DNA of 64,000 nt from Flagellimonas ochracea (GCF_009903685.1 NZ_JAAABI010000002.1:558001-622000), one strand, 5' to 3'; shown: positions 16,694-26,710, counted from the stretch's first letter. Notes: generated by a model not told the origin, from the letters alone. A program made the numbers and translations.

Positions 16694-18955
16694 ATGAGAA
16701 AAATACTGGCCTTGATAATAGTTTTGTGCTCCTATGCTTTTGGATGGGCACAAGCCAATGCTGAAGAAAAACCGAAGGTAGGCGTGGTTTTAAGCGGGGG
16801 TGGAGCCAAGGGCCTGGCTCATATTGGCGCACTTAAAGTAATCGAAGAGTCGGGAGTAAAAGTTGATTTTATTGGTGGAACCAGCATGGGAGCCATAGTA
16901 GGTGCTCTATATGCATCAGGCTATTCCGCCCAAGAATTGGATTCAATTTTTAAAGTGACGGATTTTGCCGGCATGATTCAGGACAATGTTCCAAGGGGCG
17001 CTAAAACGTTTTATGAAAAGGAAGATTCCGAGAGGTATGCACTTTCGTTGCCCTTCACTAATTTCAATGTATCGTTTCCACAAGCTATTTCAGGAGGACA
17101 GAACATTTACAATGAGTTGGTCCGATTGCTTTTTCATGTGAAGGACGTCCAAGACTTCAAGAAACTGCCAATTCCCTTTTTGTGTATTGCAACCAATGTT
17201 GAAACGGGCGAGGAGGTATTGTTGGATGGCGGATATTTACCGGAGGCCATTATGGCCAGTGGTACATTTCCGTCCTTGTTCGAGCCTTCTGAAATAGATG
17301 GCAAAATCTTAATCGATGGTGGTGTCGTCAATAATTATCCCATAGACGAAATACGAAACATGGGAGCTGATATTATGATCGGAGTAGACGTTCAGCACGA
17401 CCTGTCCACTAGGGAATCCTTGTCTTCAGCCACTGAGATTCTGCTGCAGATCAATAATTATAGGACGGTCAACGACATGAAGAAAAAGGCTGAAGAAACG
17501 ACTATTTACATACGGCCGGACATTGATGAATTTTCGGTAATTGATTTTGATCGTGGCCCGGAAATCATATCCAAAGGAGAGGAAGCAGCCCGTCTTATGA
17601 AAGAAAAATTGGAAACGGTGGCCCAAAGTCAAAATATCCAAACGCATCAGAAAACCAGGATTGTACCACAGGACAGTTTGACAATAAACAGATTGGTTGT
17701 AAGAGGTAATGATCAGTACACCAGGGGCTATATCAAGGGTAAATTGCGATTTAATCTAGCTGAAAAAATATCCTTTGAGAAATTGAAACAGGGTATGAAC
17801 AATTTGGCCGCAACCGGGAACTTTAAAGCAATTAGATATGAATTGGTCTCCAATGGATTGGGAACAGACCTGATTCTTAAATTAAAAGAGAATCCGACCA
17901 AGATGTTCTTAAAGGTAGCCGCCCATTACGATGATCTCTATAAGAGTTCCGCACTCATCAACCTTACAAAAAAGAATTTTTTGCTAAAGGATGATGTGGC
18001 ATCCTTTGATTTTATTTTGGGAGACCATATCAGGTATAATATGCAGTACTATTTGGATAAAGGATACTATTGGAGTTTTGGCGTTAATTCCAGTCTAACC
18101 AACTTTGATGAAGAAATAGACTATGGGCTTATACGCTCTAACTTTACAGTACCGGATGACCCCAATATAAGGGAAATCAATCTGGACGTAACTGATCTGA
18201 CCAACCAGATTTACCTCCAAACCGTGCTACGTGAGGAATTTGCATTTACCTTGGGAGCGGAACATAAACTGCTGCGTTACAGTACACGGACCCTGAACCA
18301 GACCGGCGAGGATATTTTGGAAACTTCCCTGGCATCTGATGAAGGAAGAACCTTCTTTGAAAATTCCAATTACTTCAGCACCTTTGGAAAGATCACTTTG
18401 GATACCTATGACGACAAGTATTTTCCCACAAAAGGGGTTTTGTTTGATAGCGATCTGCATCTGTATCTGTTCTCTTCCGATTTCAACGACAACTTCAAGG
18501 AGTTCTCTGTGGGTAAGGCCCGCATGGGAACAGCGTTTCCCTTATTTAATAAAATTATACTGAACTTAGAGACTGAGGGAGGGGTTAAATTTGGCACTTC
18601 TGATGTAACTTCCTTTGATTTTATATTAGGAGGTTTTGGAAACGACTTTGTCAACAATTTTATGCCTTTTTTCGGGTATGATTTTTTGAGCCTTACTGGG
18701 AATAGCTACGTAAAGGCCTACGGGAGGTTGGACTATAACTTCGCACCCAAAAACCATGCGCTGTTCACCGCCAATTTTGCCAATGTGGATGATGATTTGT
18801 TCAGGACAGGGGAATGGTTCAGCGAACCAAATTTTTCGGGTTATGGCATTGGATATGGATTTGAGTCGTTTTTGGGACCTATACAGATATACTATTCTTG
18901 GTCACCCGAAACTGACAACAGCAATTTCTTCTTTAGTGTAGGGTATTGGTTCTAA
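16694..18955 (+). CDS. Patatin-like phospholipase fused to POTRA and Omp85-type barrel
   Basis: The 753-residue protein has a signal peptide ending GWAQ, a patatin domain with the oxyanion stretch SGGGAKGLAHIGAL (about 34-47), nucleophile Ser64 in GTSMGA and catalytic Asp208 in DGGVVNNYP. A POTRA-like segment (about 330-400, LTINRLVVRGNDQYTRGYI region) and a C-terminal 16-strand-like barrel end FFFSVGYWF. This matches the type Vd/patatin-Omp85 group (PlpD, FplA), so it may stay in the outer membrane with its lipase domain exposed or periplasmic. It follows uvrC by 11 bases. Substrate and topology are inferred. Confidence 0.85.
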   Translation: MRKILALIIVLCSYAFGWAQANAEEKPKVGVVLSGGGAKGLAHIGALKVIEESGVKVDFIGGTSMGAIVGALYASGYSAQELDSIFKVTDFAGMIQDNVPRGAKTFYEKEDSERYALSLPFTNFNVSFPQAISGGQNIYNELVRLLFHVKDVQDFKKLPIPFLCIATNVETGEEVLLDGGYLPEAIMASGTFPSLFEPSEIDGKILIDGGVVNNYPIDEIRNMGADIMIGVDVQHDLSTRESLSSATEILLQINNYRTVNDMKKKAEETTIYIRPDIDEFSVIDFDRGPEIISKGEEAARLMKEKLETVAQSQNIQTHQKTRIVPQDSLTINRLVVRGNDQYTRGYIKGKLRFNLAEKISFEKLKQGMNNLAATGNFKAIRYELVSNGLGTDLILKLKENPTKMFLKVAAHYDDLYKSSALINLTKKNFLLKDDVASFDFILGDHIRYNMQYYLDKGYYWSFGVNSSLTNFDEEIDYGLIRSNFTVPDDPNIREINLDVTDLTNQIYLQTVLREEFAFTLGAEHKLLRYSTRTLNQTGEDILETSLASDEGRTFFENSNYFSTFGKITLDTYDDKYFPTKGVLFDSDLHLYLFSSDFNDNFKEFSVGKARMGTAFPLFNKIILNLETEGGVKFGTSDVTSFDFILGGFGNDFVNNFMPFFGYDFLSLTGNSYVKAYGRLDYNFAPKNHALFTANFANVDDDLFRTGEWFSEPNFSGYGIGYGFESFLGPIQIYYSWSPETDNSNFFFSVGYWF

Positions 18956-19056
18956 ATCTAAACCCCAACTATGTTAATTATTGTCTAAAAATTAAGAATA
19001 CCATGAAAGTATAGTTAAAGTCCGTTAAAAACTTATTTTCCTACAAAACCATGGTT

Positions 19057-19171
19057 TATCTTTACATCACATAAGGGGTGGTTCCCTTATAACTTTAAGT
19101 ATTGGTTTTTCATAATTTAAAGTTTGGTTGGTTATTTAGGAAAAGCCCAGTTTTTAGACTGGGCTTTTTTT
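19057..19171 (+). ncRNA. Small RNA candidate with three hairpins and terminator
   Basis: A near -7 box, TATCTTTA (19057-19064), is followed by three successive hairpins: ATAAGGG/CCCTTAT (19071-19077 with 19084-19090), AACTTTAA/TTAAAGTT (19091-19098 with 19117-19124), and the terminator stem (19141-19168) ending in T7. The likely product is an RNA of about 100 nt with no open frame. It occupies the gap between the patatin and DUF3108 genes (18956-19265). It does not resemble tmRNA, RNase P RNA or SRP RNA to my eye. It could also be the 3' end of the patatin transcript. Confidence 0.35.
19141..19171 (+). terminator. Rho-independent terminator
   Basis: AAAAGCCCAG (19141-19150) and CTGGGCTTTT (19159-19168) are a perfect 10-bp stem with an eight-base loop, and a T-run follows. 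It ends either the uvrC-patatin transcript or the small RNA candidate. Confidence 0.9.
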
Positions 19172-19265
19172 GTGTATAATATTTTGGAACAAGTTTTGTT
19201 TAAGTAAGTGTAAACTATCAGCCTCAGTTTTTTGATTTAGTAACTTTATACCAATTTTACCACTT

Positions 19266-20045
19266 ATGAAAAAGGCTATTGTCATTTTCAGTTTACTGTT
19301 GACCACTTCCATGAGCGCCCAAAAATTTCATCCGGCATTCAAATCGGGAGAGTGGCTGAAGTTTAGGATACACTACGGGTTTCTCAATGCCAGTTATGCA
19401 ACCCTGCACCTTAGCTCAAAAACCTTGGACGACATACCAGTATACCATGTTGTTGGCAAAGGAAAAACCACCGGGTTTGCCAGCATTTTTTTCAAGGTAG
19501 ACGACACGTACGAAAGCTATTTTGGAAAGCATGACGGAAAACCATACCGTTTTATCAGAAAAATAGACGAAGGTGGTTATACCAAGGACATTGAAATAGA
19601 CTTTGATTACAACAACGGCAAGGCCATTTTAAAAGACAAGAAGAACAACAAGAAAATGGACTTTGAGGTACATGATCAGGTGCAAGACCTTTTATCGGCC
19701 TCTTATTATATGAGAAGCAACTACAATTTGGATAATTTTGAAAAGGGCCAATCCATAAATATTGATATGTTGTTTGATGATGATGGGGTTTTTCAGTTCA
19801 AATTGAAATTTTTGGGCAAAGAAATCATCAGGACCAAGTTTGGAAAAGTAGAATGTCTTAAATTTAGGCCCCTGGTTCAATCGGGTCGTGTATTCAAGGA
19901 ACAAGAAAGTCTAACCCTCTGGGTTTCCAATGATCTCAACAAAATACCGGTACGCATTAAGGCAGATTTGGCTGTGGGCTCAATAAAAGCTGACTTGGAC
20001 GCCTTTAATGGTCTTAGGAACCAATTTAAAATAATAATGAGATAA
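19266..20045 (+). CDS. DUF3108 periplasmic protein
   Basis: The 259-residue product has a signal peptide ending SMSAQ. FKSGEWLKFRIHYGFLNASYA (read in part) opens the DUF3108 fold, with KKMDFEVHDQVQDLLSA and LWVSNDLNKIPVRI later; both are characteristic. The family is beta-rich and periplasmic, with no settled function, though it resembles LolA-like shells. It is followed after six bases by kynA, then an M23 peptidase and pgi, so it is the first gene of a four-gene run. A TAACTTTA box lies at 19241-19248. Confidence 0.8.
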   Translation: MKKAIVIFSLLLTTSMSAQKFHPAFKSGEWLKFRIHYGFLNASYATLHLSSKTLDDIPVYHVVGKGKTTGFASIFFKVDDTYESYFGKHDGKPYRFIRKIDEGGYTKDIEIDFDYNNGKAILKDKKNNKKMDFEVHDQVQDLLSASYYMRSNYNLDNFEKGQSINIDMLFDDDGVFQFKLKFLGKEIIRTKFGKVECLKFRPLVQSGRVFKEQESLTLWVSNDLNKIPVRIKADLAVGSIKADLDAFNGLRNQFKIIMR

Positions 20046-20051
20046 AACTCA

Positions 20052-21017
20052 ATGAAGAACGATGAGCGCATTGCGTCCCAAATCAACAAGCTTGAGGAAA
20101 AATACAAAAACTCGGGTCAGGACCTCAGCTCTTATCTCGATGGGCTCCTTTATCAACGTTACCTTACCTACTGGCATTACATACATTTAGATACTCTGTT
20201 GAGCATTCAAGTGCCACGTACCTACTTTCCGGATGAAGAAATCTTCATTATGTACCACCAGATTACCGAGCTCTATTTCAAATTGATCCTGCACGAGCAG
20301 AAGCAAATTGTGGAGGACCGTTCCCAAGATGTAGAATTTTTTATTGAAAAGGCAAGTAGAATCAACAATTACTTTAAAGCGCTTATTTCCTCTTTCAGCA
20401 TTATGATCAAGGGCATGCAGCGGGAGCAGTTTCTCCGTTATCGTATGGCGTTGTTGCCAGCTAGTGGATTTCAATCTGTCCAATATAGAATGATAGAGCT
20501 TTATGCCACGCCGTTGGAGAATTTGGCACACCATACAGAAAGGGATAGCTTGAGTGCAGAAAACGATATTGAAGAGCTCTACGAATACATATATTGGAAA
20601 AAAGGGGCCACTGATTTAAAAACCGGTGAAAAAACCCTGACGCTAAAACAATTTGAAATACGCTATACACCAAGGCTTTTGAGAATAGCCAATCAGGTAA
20701 AGAACAGTACAATCTATCACAAGTTCCTTCAATTGCCCGAAAAATCAAGAGAAAATAAAGAACTGATTCAAGCGTTAAAAGATTTGGATATCAATGCCAA
20801 CGTAAACTGGCCCTTAATGCATTTGGGTTCTGCCTACCGCTATTTGGCCAGTGATAAAAAGGATGTAGAGGCAACTGGGGGCACAAATTGGAAAGAGTAT
20901 TTGCCACCAAGTTTTCAGAAAATAATATTTTTCCCAACTTTGTACTCTGAAAACGAGCTTGATAGTTGGGGAAAACAATGGGTAGAGCATATTTTTAATC
21001 CCACAAAAAAGGAATAA
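20052..21017 (+). CDS. kynA: Tryptophan 2,3-dioxygenase
   Basis: The 321-residue heme enzyme opens the indole ring of tryptophan to N-formylkynurenine, the first step of the kynurenine pathway. FYLKLILHE-like FKLILHEQKQ (about 76-85) has the distal-side His, FQSVQYRMIE (about 137-146) carries the conserved substrate/heme segment, and TGGTNWKEYLPPSF (about 277-290) has the C-terminal TGG of the family. It lacks immediate neighbours for later kynurenine steps; a secreted cyclase-family protein at 56 kb is unrelated in context. It is six bases after DUF3108 and seven bases before the M23 gene. Confidence 0.9.
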   Translation: MKNDERIASQINKLEEKYKNSGQDLSSYLDGLLYQRYLTYWHYIHLDTLLSIQVPRTYFPDEEIFIMYHQITELYFKLILHEQKQIVEDRSQDVEFFIEKASRINNYFKALISSFSIMIKGMQREQFLRYRMALLPASGFQSVQYRMIELYATPLENLAHHTERDSLSAENDIEELYEYIYWKKGATDLKTGEKTLTLKQFEIRYTPRLLRIANQVKNSTIYHKFLQLPEKSRENKELIQALKDLDINANVNWPLMHLGSAYRYLASDKKDVEATGGTNWKEYLPPSFQKIIFFPTLYSENELDSWGKQWVEHIFNPTKKE

Positions 21018-21023
21018 CTAGGA

Positions 21024-22304
21024 ATGCGAAAATTTATTGGGGCAATTGTGGTACTGGCAACTCTGGTATCGTGCAAACAAGATAAAGAAGTGGAGGTACA
21101 AGAATTGGTTCAGGTTGAACCGATTGAAAGAGTGCCGGTTACGCGCTTCGGATTCAATGTGGAAGAATTCAAAGTGGTTCAAGATACTGTTCGCTGGGGA
21201 GACAGTTTCGGAGAATTGATGCTCAAGAACAACGTAGAGTATCCTAAGATTGCCACAATTTCTGAACAGTACAAGGATACTTTTGATGTACGGAAAATAA
21301 GAGTGGGTAAACCCTACACCATTTTAAAATCCAAGGACACTTCAGAGGTTGCGGAAATATTCATCTACGAAAACGACAAGGTCAATTTTACCGTGGTCGA
21401 CCTTCGAGACAGCGTGGTGGCCTACAAGAGCAAACGTAAGGTAAAGTACGTGGAACGCGAGGTAGGAGGCATTATCAATAATAACCTTTCCGAAACCTTG
21501 GACAACTTGGGAGTGGACTTTAACATCACCATAGACCTTTCCGAAATTTATGCCTGGACCATTGACTTCTTCCGATTGGAAAAAGGTGATCGTTTCAAGA
21601 TAATTTATGATGAGAGATTCATTAACGACACTATTTATGCGGGTCACGGGCCAATAAAAGCTGCAATTTTTGAGCATAAAGGAAGACCAATTTATGCGTT
21701 TCCTTACGTGACGGATTCCCTTAAAAACATTTTGGATTACTTTGATCAGGACGCCAACAACCTGCGGAGTACATTTCTAAGAGCCCCAATTAAATTTGGG
21801 TATAGACTATCATCCAGGTACAATCTTAAACGAAAGATAGCCTATTACGGATACAGAGTAAGGCCCCATAAGGGAACGGATTACGCAGCACCGGTCGGCA
21901 CTCCGATTATTGCCACTGCTGATGGTACCGTAACCGAATCCACAAGAAGGGGTGGAAACGGAAGATATGTCAAGATCAGGCACAACGGCACCTATAGTAC
22001 CCAATACCTACACATGAAAAAACAGAAGGTAAAGCGAGGTGAATTTGTACGCCAAGGCGATGTGATAGGATGGGTTGGTATGACGGGCAATACTGGAGGC
22101 CCCCATGTTTGCTATAGATTTTGGAAAAACGGAAGGCAAGTTGATCCGCTTCGTGAAAAATTACCTGCCGCCGAACCCATTGTAGATTCCTTACGGGCAC
22201 AATATATGGACTACATTTCCCCATTAAAGGAACAATTGGATTGCATAGAGTATACTGAACCCGTTTTTGAACCCGAAGAGAACCTAGTAACCCTTAATCC
22301 CTAA
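21024..22304 (+). CDS. M23-family peptidoglycan endopeptidase, lipoprotein
   Basis: The 426-residue protein has a lipobox ending LVSC (Cys17), a LysM-like or OapA-like middle, and a C-terminal LytM domain. Zinc ligands and catalytic residues are visible as HKGTD (His282, Asp286), YLH (His330) and GGPHVCYRF, where the usual H-x-H is His361-x-Cys363. The Cys replaces a zinc-ligand His and may still bind zinc. The enzyme should cut peptide cross-links in the cell wall. It ends one base before the ATG of pgi (TAA-A-ATG). Confidence 0.85.
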   Translation: MRKFIGAIVVLATLVSCKQDKEVEVQELVQVEPIERVPVTRFGFNVEEFKVVQDTVRWGDSFGELMLKNNVEYPKIATISEQYKDTFDVRKIRVGKPYTILKSKDTSEVAEIFIYENDKVNFTVVDLRDSVVAYKSKRKVKYVEREVGGIINNNLSETLDNLGVDFNITIDLSEIYAWTIDFFRLEKGDRFKIIYDERFINDTIYAGHGPIKAAIFEHKGRPIYAFPYVTDSLKNILDYFDQDANNLRSTFLRAPIKFGYRLSSRYNLKRKIAYYGYRVRPHKGTDYAAPVGTPIIATADGTVTESTRRGGNGRYVKIRHNGTYSTQYLHMKKQKVKRGEFVRQGDVIGWVGMTGNTGGPHVCYRFWKNGRQVDPLREKLPAAEPIVDSLRAQYMDYISPLKEQLDCIEYTEPVFEPEENLVTLNP

Positions 22305-22305
22305 A

Positions 22306-23955
22306 ATGGCATTTCCCAAGATCAACCCAACATCGACGCCCGCCTGGAAAGAACTAACACAACACTACCAAGAAACCAAAGAAAATCATTTAAGAGAACA
22401 ATTCAATGCAGATCTTGATAGGGGAACTTCATTTTCATTGTTATGGAATGATTTTTTGTTGGACTATTCAAAGAATAGAATCACAAAAAAAACATTGTCC
22501 TTGCTGGGAGAGCTGGCGGAGCAAGTAGGACTGGAAGAAGCAAGAGTAGGCTACTTTAAAGGTGAGTTGATCAACAAAACCGAGGGGAGAGCCGTACTCC
22601 ATACAGCGCTCAGGGCTAAAAAAGACGATGAAATCTTTCTCGAAGGAAAAAATATTGTTGAAGAAGTATATGCGGTCCGGAAAAAAATAAAACATTTTTC
22701 AGAAGCTATAATTTCTGGAGATAGAAAAGGATATACGGGAAAAGCTTTCACCGATGTGGTCAATATTGGTATTGGAGGTTCAGATTTGGGCCCGGTCATG
22801 GTCACTGAAGCACTAAAGTTTTATAAGAACCATTTGCGAACACACTTCGTAAGCAATGTGGATGGCGACCATGTGAACGAGGTGCTGAAAGAACTTGACC
22901 CAGAAACTACGCTGTTTGTTATCGTCTCCAAATCTTTCACCACGCAAGAAACCCTTAGCAATGCAATGACCATTAAAAAATGGTTTTTGAAAAAAGCTTT
23001 GAAAAAAGATGTTGCCGACCATTTTGTGGCAGTTTCCACGAATGAAGAAAAAATTGAAAAATTCGGTATTGCCCAAGAAAATGTTTTCCCAATGTGGGAT
23101 TGGGTAGGAGGTCGTTTTTCCCTTTGGAGCGCTGTTGGTCTTTCGATTGCGCTATCCGTGGGATATGAAAATTTTGAGGATTTATTGTTGGGGGCGAACG
23201 AAATGGATTCACATTTCAAAGAAACACCTTTTTTGGAGAACATGCCGGTTATCATGGCTTTGCTCAGTGTCTGGTACAATAATTTTTATGGTGCGGAGAC
23301 AGAAGCCCTCATACCATATACCCAATATTTACACCGTTTTCCAGCATATCTACAACAGGGAATGATGGAGAGCAATGGAAAAAGTATGGATCGCGGTGGG
23401 AATCGAGTACAGCATCAAACGGGAACTATTGTTTGGGGAGAACCTGGGACGAATTCACAACATGCCTTCTTTCAATTGATTCATCAGGGAACCAAGCTCA
23501 TCCCGACCGATTTTATTGGTTTTAAAAAGTCATTGTACGGTAATATGGATCACCATAATAAACTTATGGCCAACTTTTTTGCCCAAACCGAGGCTTTAAT
23601 GAATGGAAAAACCGCGGAAGAAGTAAAAAAGGAACTTGAAAACCAACAACTTTCAGAGGAAGAACTACGATCCCTCTTGCCCTTTAAGATTTTTGAGGGC
23701 AACAAACCGACCAATACGCTTTTGATAGAAAAACTTACCCCTAAAAGCCTGGGAGCATTAATAGCGTTATATGAACACAAAATCTTTGTTCAGGGGGTAA
23801 TTTGGAATATCTTCAGTTACGATCAATGGGGTGTAGAACTAGGCAAGCAGCTTGCCAAAAATATACTTTTGGATATAGAAGATTCCAATATTGGCGATCA
23901 TGACAGTTCTACTCTAAGCCTTTTACAATTTTTTAAGAAACAGGCTAAGTTTTAG
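22306..23955 (+). CDS. pgi: Glucose-6-phosphate isomerase
   Basis: The 549-residue protein interconverts glucose-6-phosphate and fructose-6-phosphate. The family signatures are present: VNIGIGGSDLGPVMV (about 148-162), VSKSFTTQET (about 208-217), GGRFSLWSAVGL (about 267-278), GNRVQHQTGTIVWGEPGTN (about 364-382) and the C-terminal GVELGKQLAK. Catalytic Glu and His lie within those blocks. It is the last gene of the run starting at 19266. Confidence 0.95.
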   Translation: MAFPKINPTSTPAWKELTQHYQETKENHLREQFNADLDRGTSFSLLWNDFLLDYSKNRITKKTLSLLGELAEQVGLEEARVGYFKGELINKTEGRAVLHTALRAKKDDEIFLEGKNIVEEVYAVRKKIKHFSEAIISGDRKGYTGKAFTDVVNIGIGGSDLGPVMVTEALKFYKNHLRTHFVSNVDGDHVNEVLKELDPETTLFVIVSKSFTTQETLSNAMTIKKWFLKKALKKDVADHFVAVSTNEEKIEKFGIAQENVFPMWDWVGGRFSLWSAVGLSIALSVGYENFEDLLLGANEMDSHFKETPFLENMPVIMALLSVWYNNFYGAETEALIPYTQYLHRFPAYLQQGMMESNGKSMDRGGNRVQHQTGTIVWGEPGTNSQHAFFQLIHQGTKLIPTDFIGFKKSLYGNMDHHNKLMANFFAQTEALMNGKTAEEVKKELENQQLSEEELRSLLPFKIFEGNKPTNTLLIEKLTPKSLGALIALYEHKIFVQGVIWNIFSYDQWGVELGKQLAKNILLDIEDSNIGDHDSSTLSLLQFFKKQAKF

Positions 23956-24107
23956 TAAAATTAGACTATTTCTAAATAACTGCTTATCAGCTATTTGAAA
24001 GTAAACAGTTGTTAAATTTTTCTTATTTTTTAACTTTAATTTAACATTTGAAAAGGTAAAAAGCAAGATTTTTGCCGAGCAATTCAAAACAATTAAACAC
24101 TGTTAAA

Positions 24108-26684
24108 ATGAGAAGAATCTACTTGGCTTTTGTAGCGATTTTTGTCTCTGCAATGGCATTTTCACAAGGAACTGTTTCTGGTACCGTAGTGGATGGCGAA
24201 TTAGGAAGCCCGCTACCCGGGGCCAGCGTGGTGCTTCAGGGCACACAAATAGGTGCTTCCACAGATTTTGATGGGAATTTCTCCCTAGATGTCTCTGGAA
24301 GTTCGGGCACATTGGTCGTTTCATACATTGGATACGTGACCAAGACGGTTTCCTTCACTTCATTGGGAAGTGTGGGCAACATTTCACTTGACCCTGATGC
24401 CCAACAACTTGAGGGAGTTGTGGTAATTGGCTCAGGTCTTATTGACTTGGCTGAAAAAAGAAGGACACCTGTAGCGGTCTCCACAATTTCGAAGTCCATT
24501 ATTCAGGAACAAGCTGTCGGAAACGTTGAAGTTCCAGAAATAATAAAAACAACCCCTTCAGCATTCGTTTCTGGTCAAACAGGATTTGGTGATTCACAAC
24601 TGTTTTTGAGAGGTTTTGACCAAACGAACGTAGCTGTGTTGTTGAACGGTCAGCCCGTAAATGGTATGGAAGATGGAAGAATATTCTGGTCCAACTGGCA
24701 AGGTATAGCCGATGTTGCTAATGGAGTTCAGGTTCAGCGGGGATTGGGTTCGTCCCGTCTTGCCATCTCTTCCGTGGGGGGAACCATTAACTTGGTAATG
24801 AAATCTGCTGAGAGAGAACAAGGCGGTTTTGCCCGTTTCATGGGAGCCAACGACAGTTATTTCAAAGGAACTGTTTCCTACGATTCTGGAATCAATGAAA
24901 AAGGATGGTCTTACTCCGTATTATTGGATCACTGGCAAGCGCATAGAAAATGGGCTTCTGGAACTTTTGGTAGCGGCCAAACATATTTCTTTGCTGTAGG
25001 ATACAAGCCAAATGATACTCACGCGTTCAACGTGTTGTTGACAGGAGCTCCCCAGCAACACGGTCAGCGTTGGTCACAAAGCAGAGAAACCATCGCGGCT
25101 GACCCAAGATTCAACCAACATTGGGGATTCAACGATGGAGAACTGGAGTCTGAAAGAACAAATTACTACCATAAGCCAGTTTTCAACTTCAACTGGGACT
25201 GGACCTTGTCAGACAAAACAGAGTTGGCCACCGTAGCATACGCTTCTTGGGGCCGTGGAGGAGGAACTGGTCCAAGAGGCCGTGGAAGAATCAGAACAGC
25301 AGACCCTGATGGTGATGGCCCTTTAATCGGACAAATAGATTACGCTGCGATTACAGCTCAAAATACAGCTGCGGGAACTGGTGGCTCTGGCGACGACGTA
25401 TATATTCGGAGATCATCTGTAAACAATCACCAGTGGTATGGATTGGTTTCCAACTTGAATACAGAACTCAGTGAAACCTTGAACTTTAGTGTAGGTACCG
25501 ATATTCGTCTTTACACTGGAGATCACTGGCGTCAAGTATCCGATTTGTACGGACTAACTGCTTGGACCGGTGATCGTCCTGATGGTGCCGACGTAACCGA
25601 AACTTTCGACCCGAATCCGTGGGCGGCCTTGTTCAACTTTGCCGATGAAGATCAACGTATCGATTACGATTACTCCGAGGATATAAACTATCAGGGGCTT
25701 TTCTCCCAAATTGAGTATGCAGATGACAGATTCAGCGCATTCTTCCAAGGAGCTATCTCCAATCAATCGTACCAAAGAAATGGAAGATTTGAAGGTAATA
25801 ATGGGTTAGGAAAATCAGATAAGCTTTCCAAGTTTGGCTACAATGTAAAATCAGGTGTTGCGTTTGACATGGCACCAGAGCATAAAATATTTGCCAATGT
25901 AGGTTACTACTCCAGACAACCATTCTTGGACAATATTTTTGTGGATATCAGAAACTCCAATGAAATTTTTGACAATCCAGAAGTGGATAACGAGGATATC
26001 ACAGGAATCGAATTTGGATATCAATATCGTAAGAATAATTTCAGGGCCAATTTCAACTTTTACTACACCAACTGGGACAACAGGGTGTTGACGGCAACTG
26101 ACATTGATGATAACGGTACACCTGATGATGATTCTGATGACATCGAGTTGAACATTTTTGATCGGGGTGTGAATCAAATCCACAGAGGTGCCGAGTTCGA
26201 TATGGAATATAATGTACCAGGGAAATTTAGAATTTACGGATACCTTTCAGCAGGTAGCTGGGAGTTCAATGGCAGTTCCAATGTAGCTGTATTTAATGAT
26301 GAAACAGGAGAATTGGTTTCAAGCTCAGAAGGAACAGTCAGAGATGGCGTAAAAGTTCCATTTGCTCCCCAATTTACTGCAGGTTTGAGTGCCAAGTATT
26401 TTGTATTGGATGACCTTTCATTTGATGGAAACTTAAACTTCTTTGACAGACTGTGGTTTAGTGACGGTAATTCCGTTCAAACTGAAAACGTAGGATATAT
26501 TGATTCATATTCTTTGACCGATTTGGGTATGACCTATGACTTTACCTTCGGTGATAGCCGATTGACCTTGAGAGGAAATGTATTCAACGTTTTTGATGAA
26601 ATTAGAGTACAACAATCCGATCGTTTTGGTTTCTTCAATACAAACGGCATCACCTACAACGTTTCTTTGAAATATAATTTCTAA
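24108..26684 (+). CDS. TonB-dependent receptor with carboxypeptidase-regulatory-like domain
   Basis: The 858-residue precursor has a signal peptide ending AFSQ, a carboxypeptidase-regulatory-like domain (GTVVDGELGSPLPGASVVLQ, about 23-42), a plug with VFLRGFDQTN-like LFLRGFDQTNVAVLLNGQPV, and a barrel ending YNVSLKYNF. No SusD partner is encoded, so it is not a standard glycan uptake pair. Start: ATG at 24108; an upstream TTG would not improve the signal peptide. A degenerate promoter (TTTG at 24047-24050 and GATTTTTG at 24067-24074) is nearby. It is followed by a strong terminator. The ligand is unknown. Confidence 0.85.
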   Translation: MRRIYLAFVAIFVSAMAFSQGTVSGTVVDGELGSPLPGASVVLQGTQIGASTDFDGNFSLDVSGSSGTLVVSYIGYVTKTVSFTSLGSVGNISLDPDAQQLEGVVVIGSGLIDLAEKRRTPVAVSTISKSIIQEQAVGNVEVPEIIKTTPSAFVSGQTGFGDSQLFLRGFDQTNVAVLLNGQPVNGMEDGRIFWSNWQGIADVANGVQVQRGLGSSRLAISSVGGTINLVMKSAEREQGGFARFMGANDSYFKGTVSYDSGINEKGWSYSVLLDHWQAHRKWASGTFGSGQTYFFAVGYKPNDTHAFNVLLTGAPQQHGQRWSQSRETIAADPRFNQHWGFNDGELESERTNYYHKPVFNFNWDWTLSDKTELATVAYASWGRGGGTGPRGRGRIRTADPDGDGPLIGQIDYAAITAQNTAAGTGGSGDDVYIRRSSVNNHQWYGLVSNLNTELSETLNFSVGTDIRLYTGDHWRQVSDLYGLTAWTGDRPDGADVTETFDPNPWAALFNFADEDQRIDYDYSEDINYQGLFSQIEYADDRFSAFFQGAISNQSYQRNGRFEGNNGLGKSDKLSKFGYNVKSGVAFDMAPEHKIFANVGYYSRQPFLDNIFVDIRNSNEIFDNPEVDNEDITGIEFGYQYRKNNFRANFNFYYTNWDNRVLTATDIDDNGTPDDDSDDIELNIFDRGVNQIHRGAEFDMEYNVPGKFRIYGYLSAGSWEFNGSSNVAVFNDETGELVSSSEGTVRDGVKVPFAPQFTAGLSAKYFVLDDLSFDGNLNFFDRLWFSDGNSVQTENVGYIDSYSLTDLGMTYDFTFGDSRLTLRGNVFNVFDEIRVQQSDRFGFFNTNGITYNVSLKYNF

Positions 26685-26710
26685 GCAAACAATACAATTA
26701 TACAATTCTA

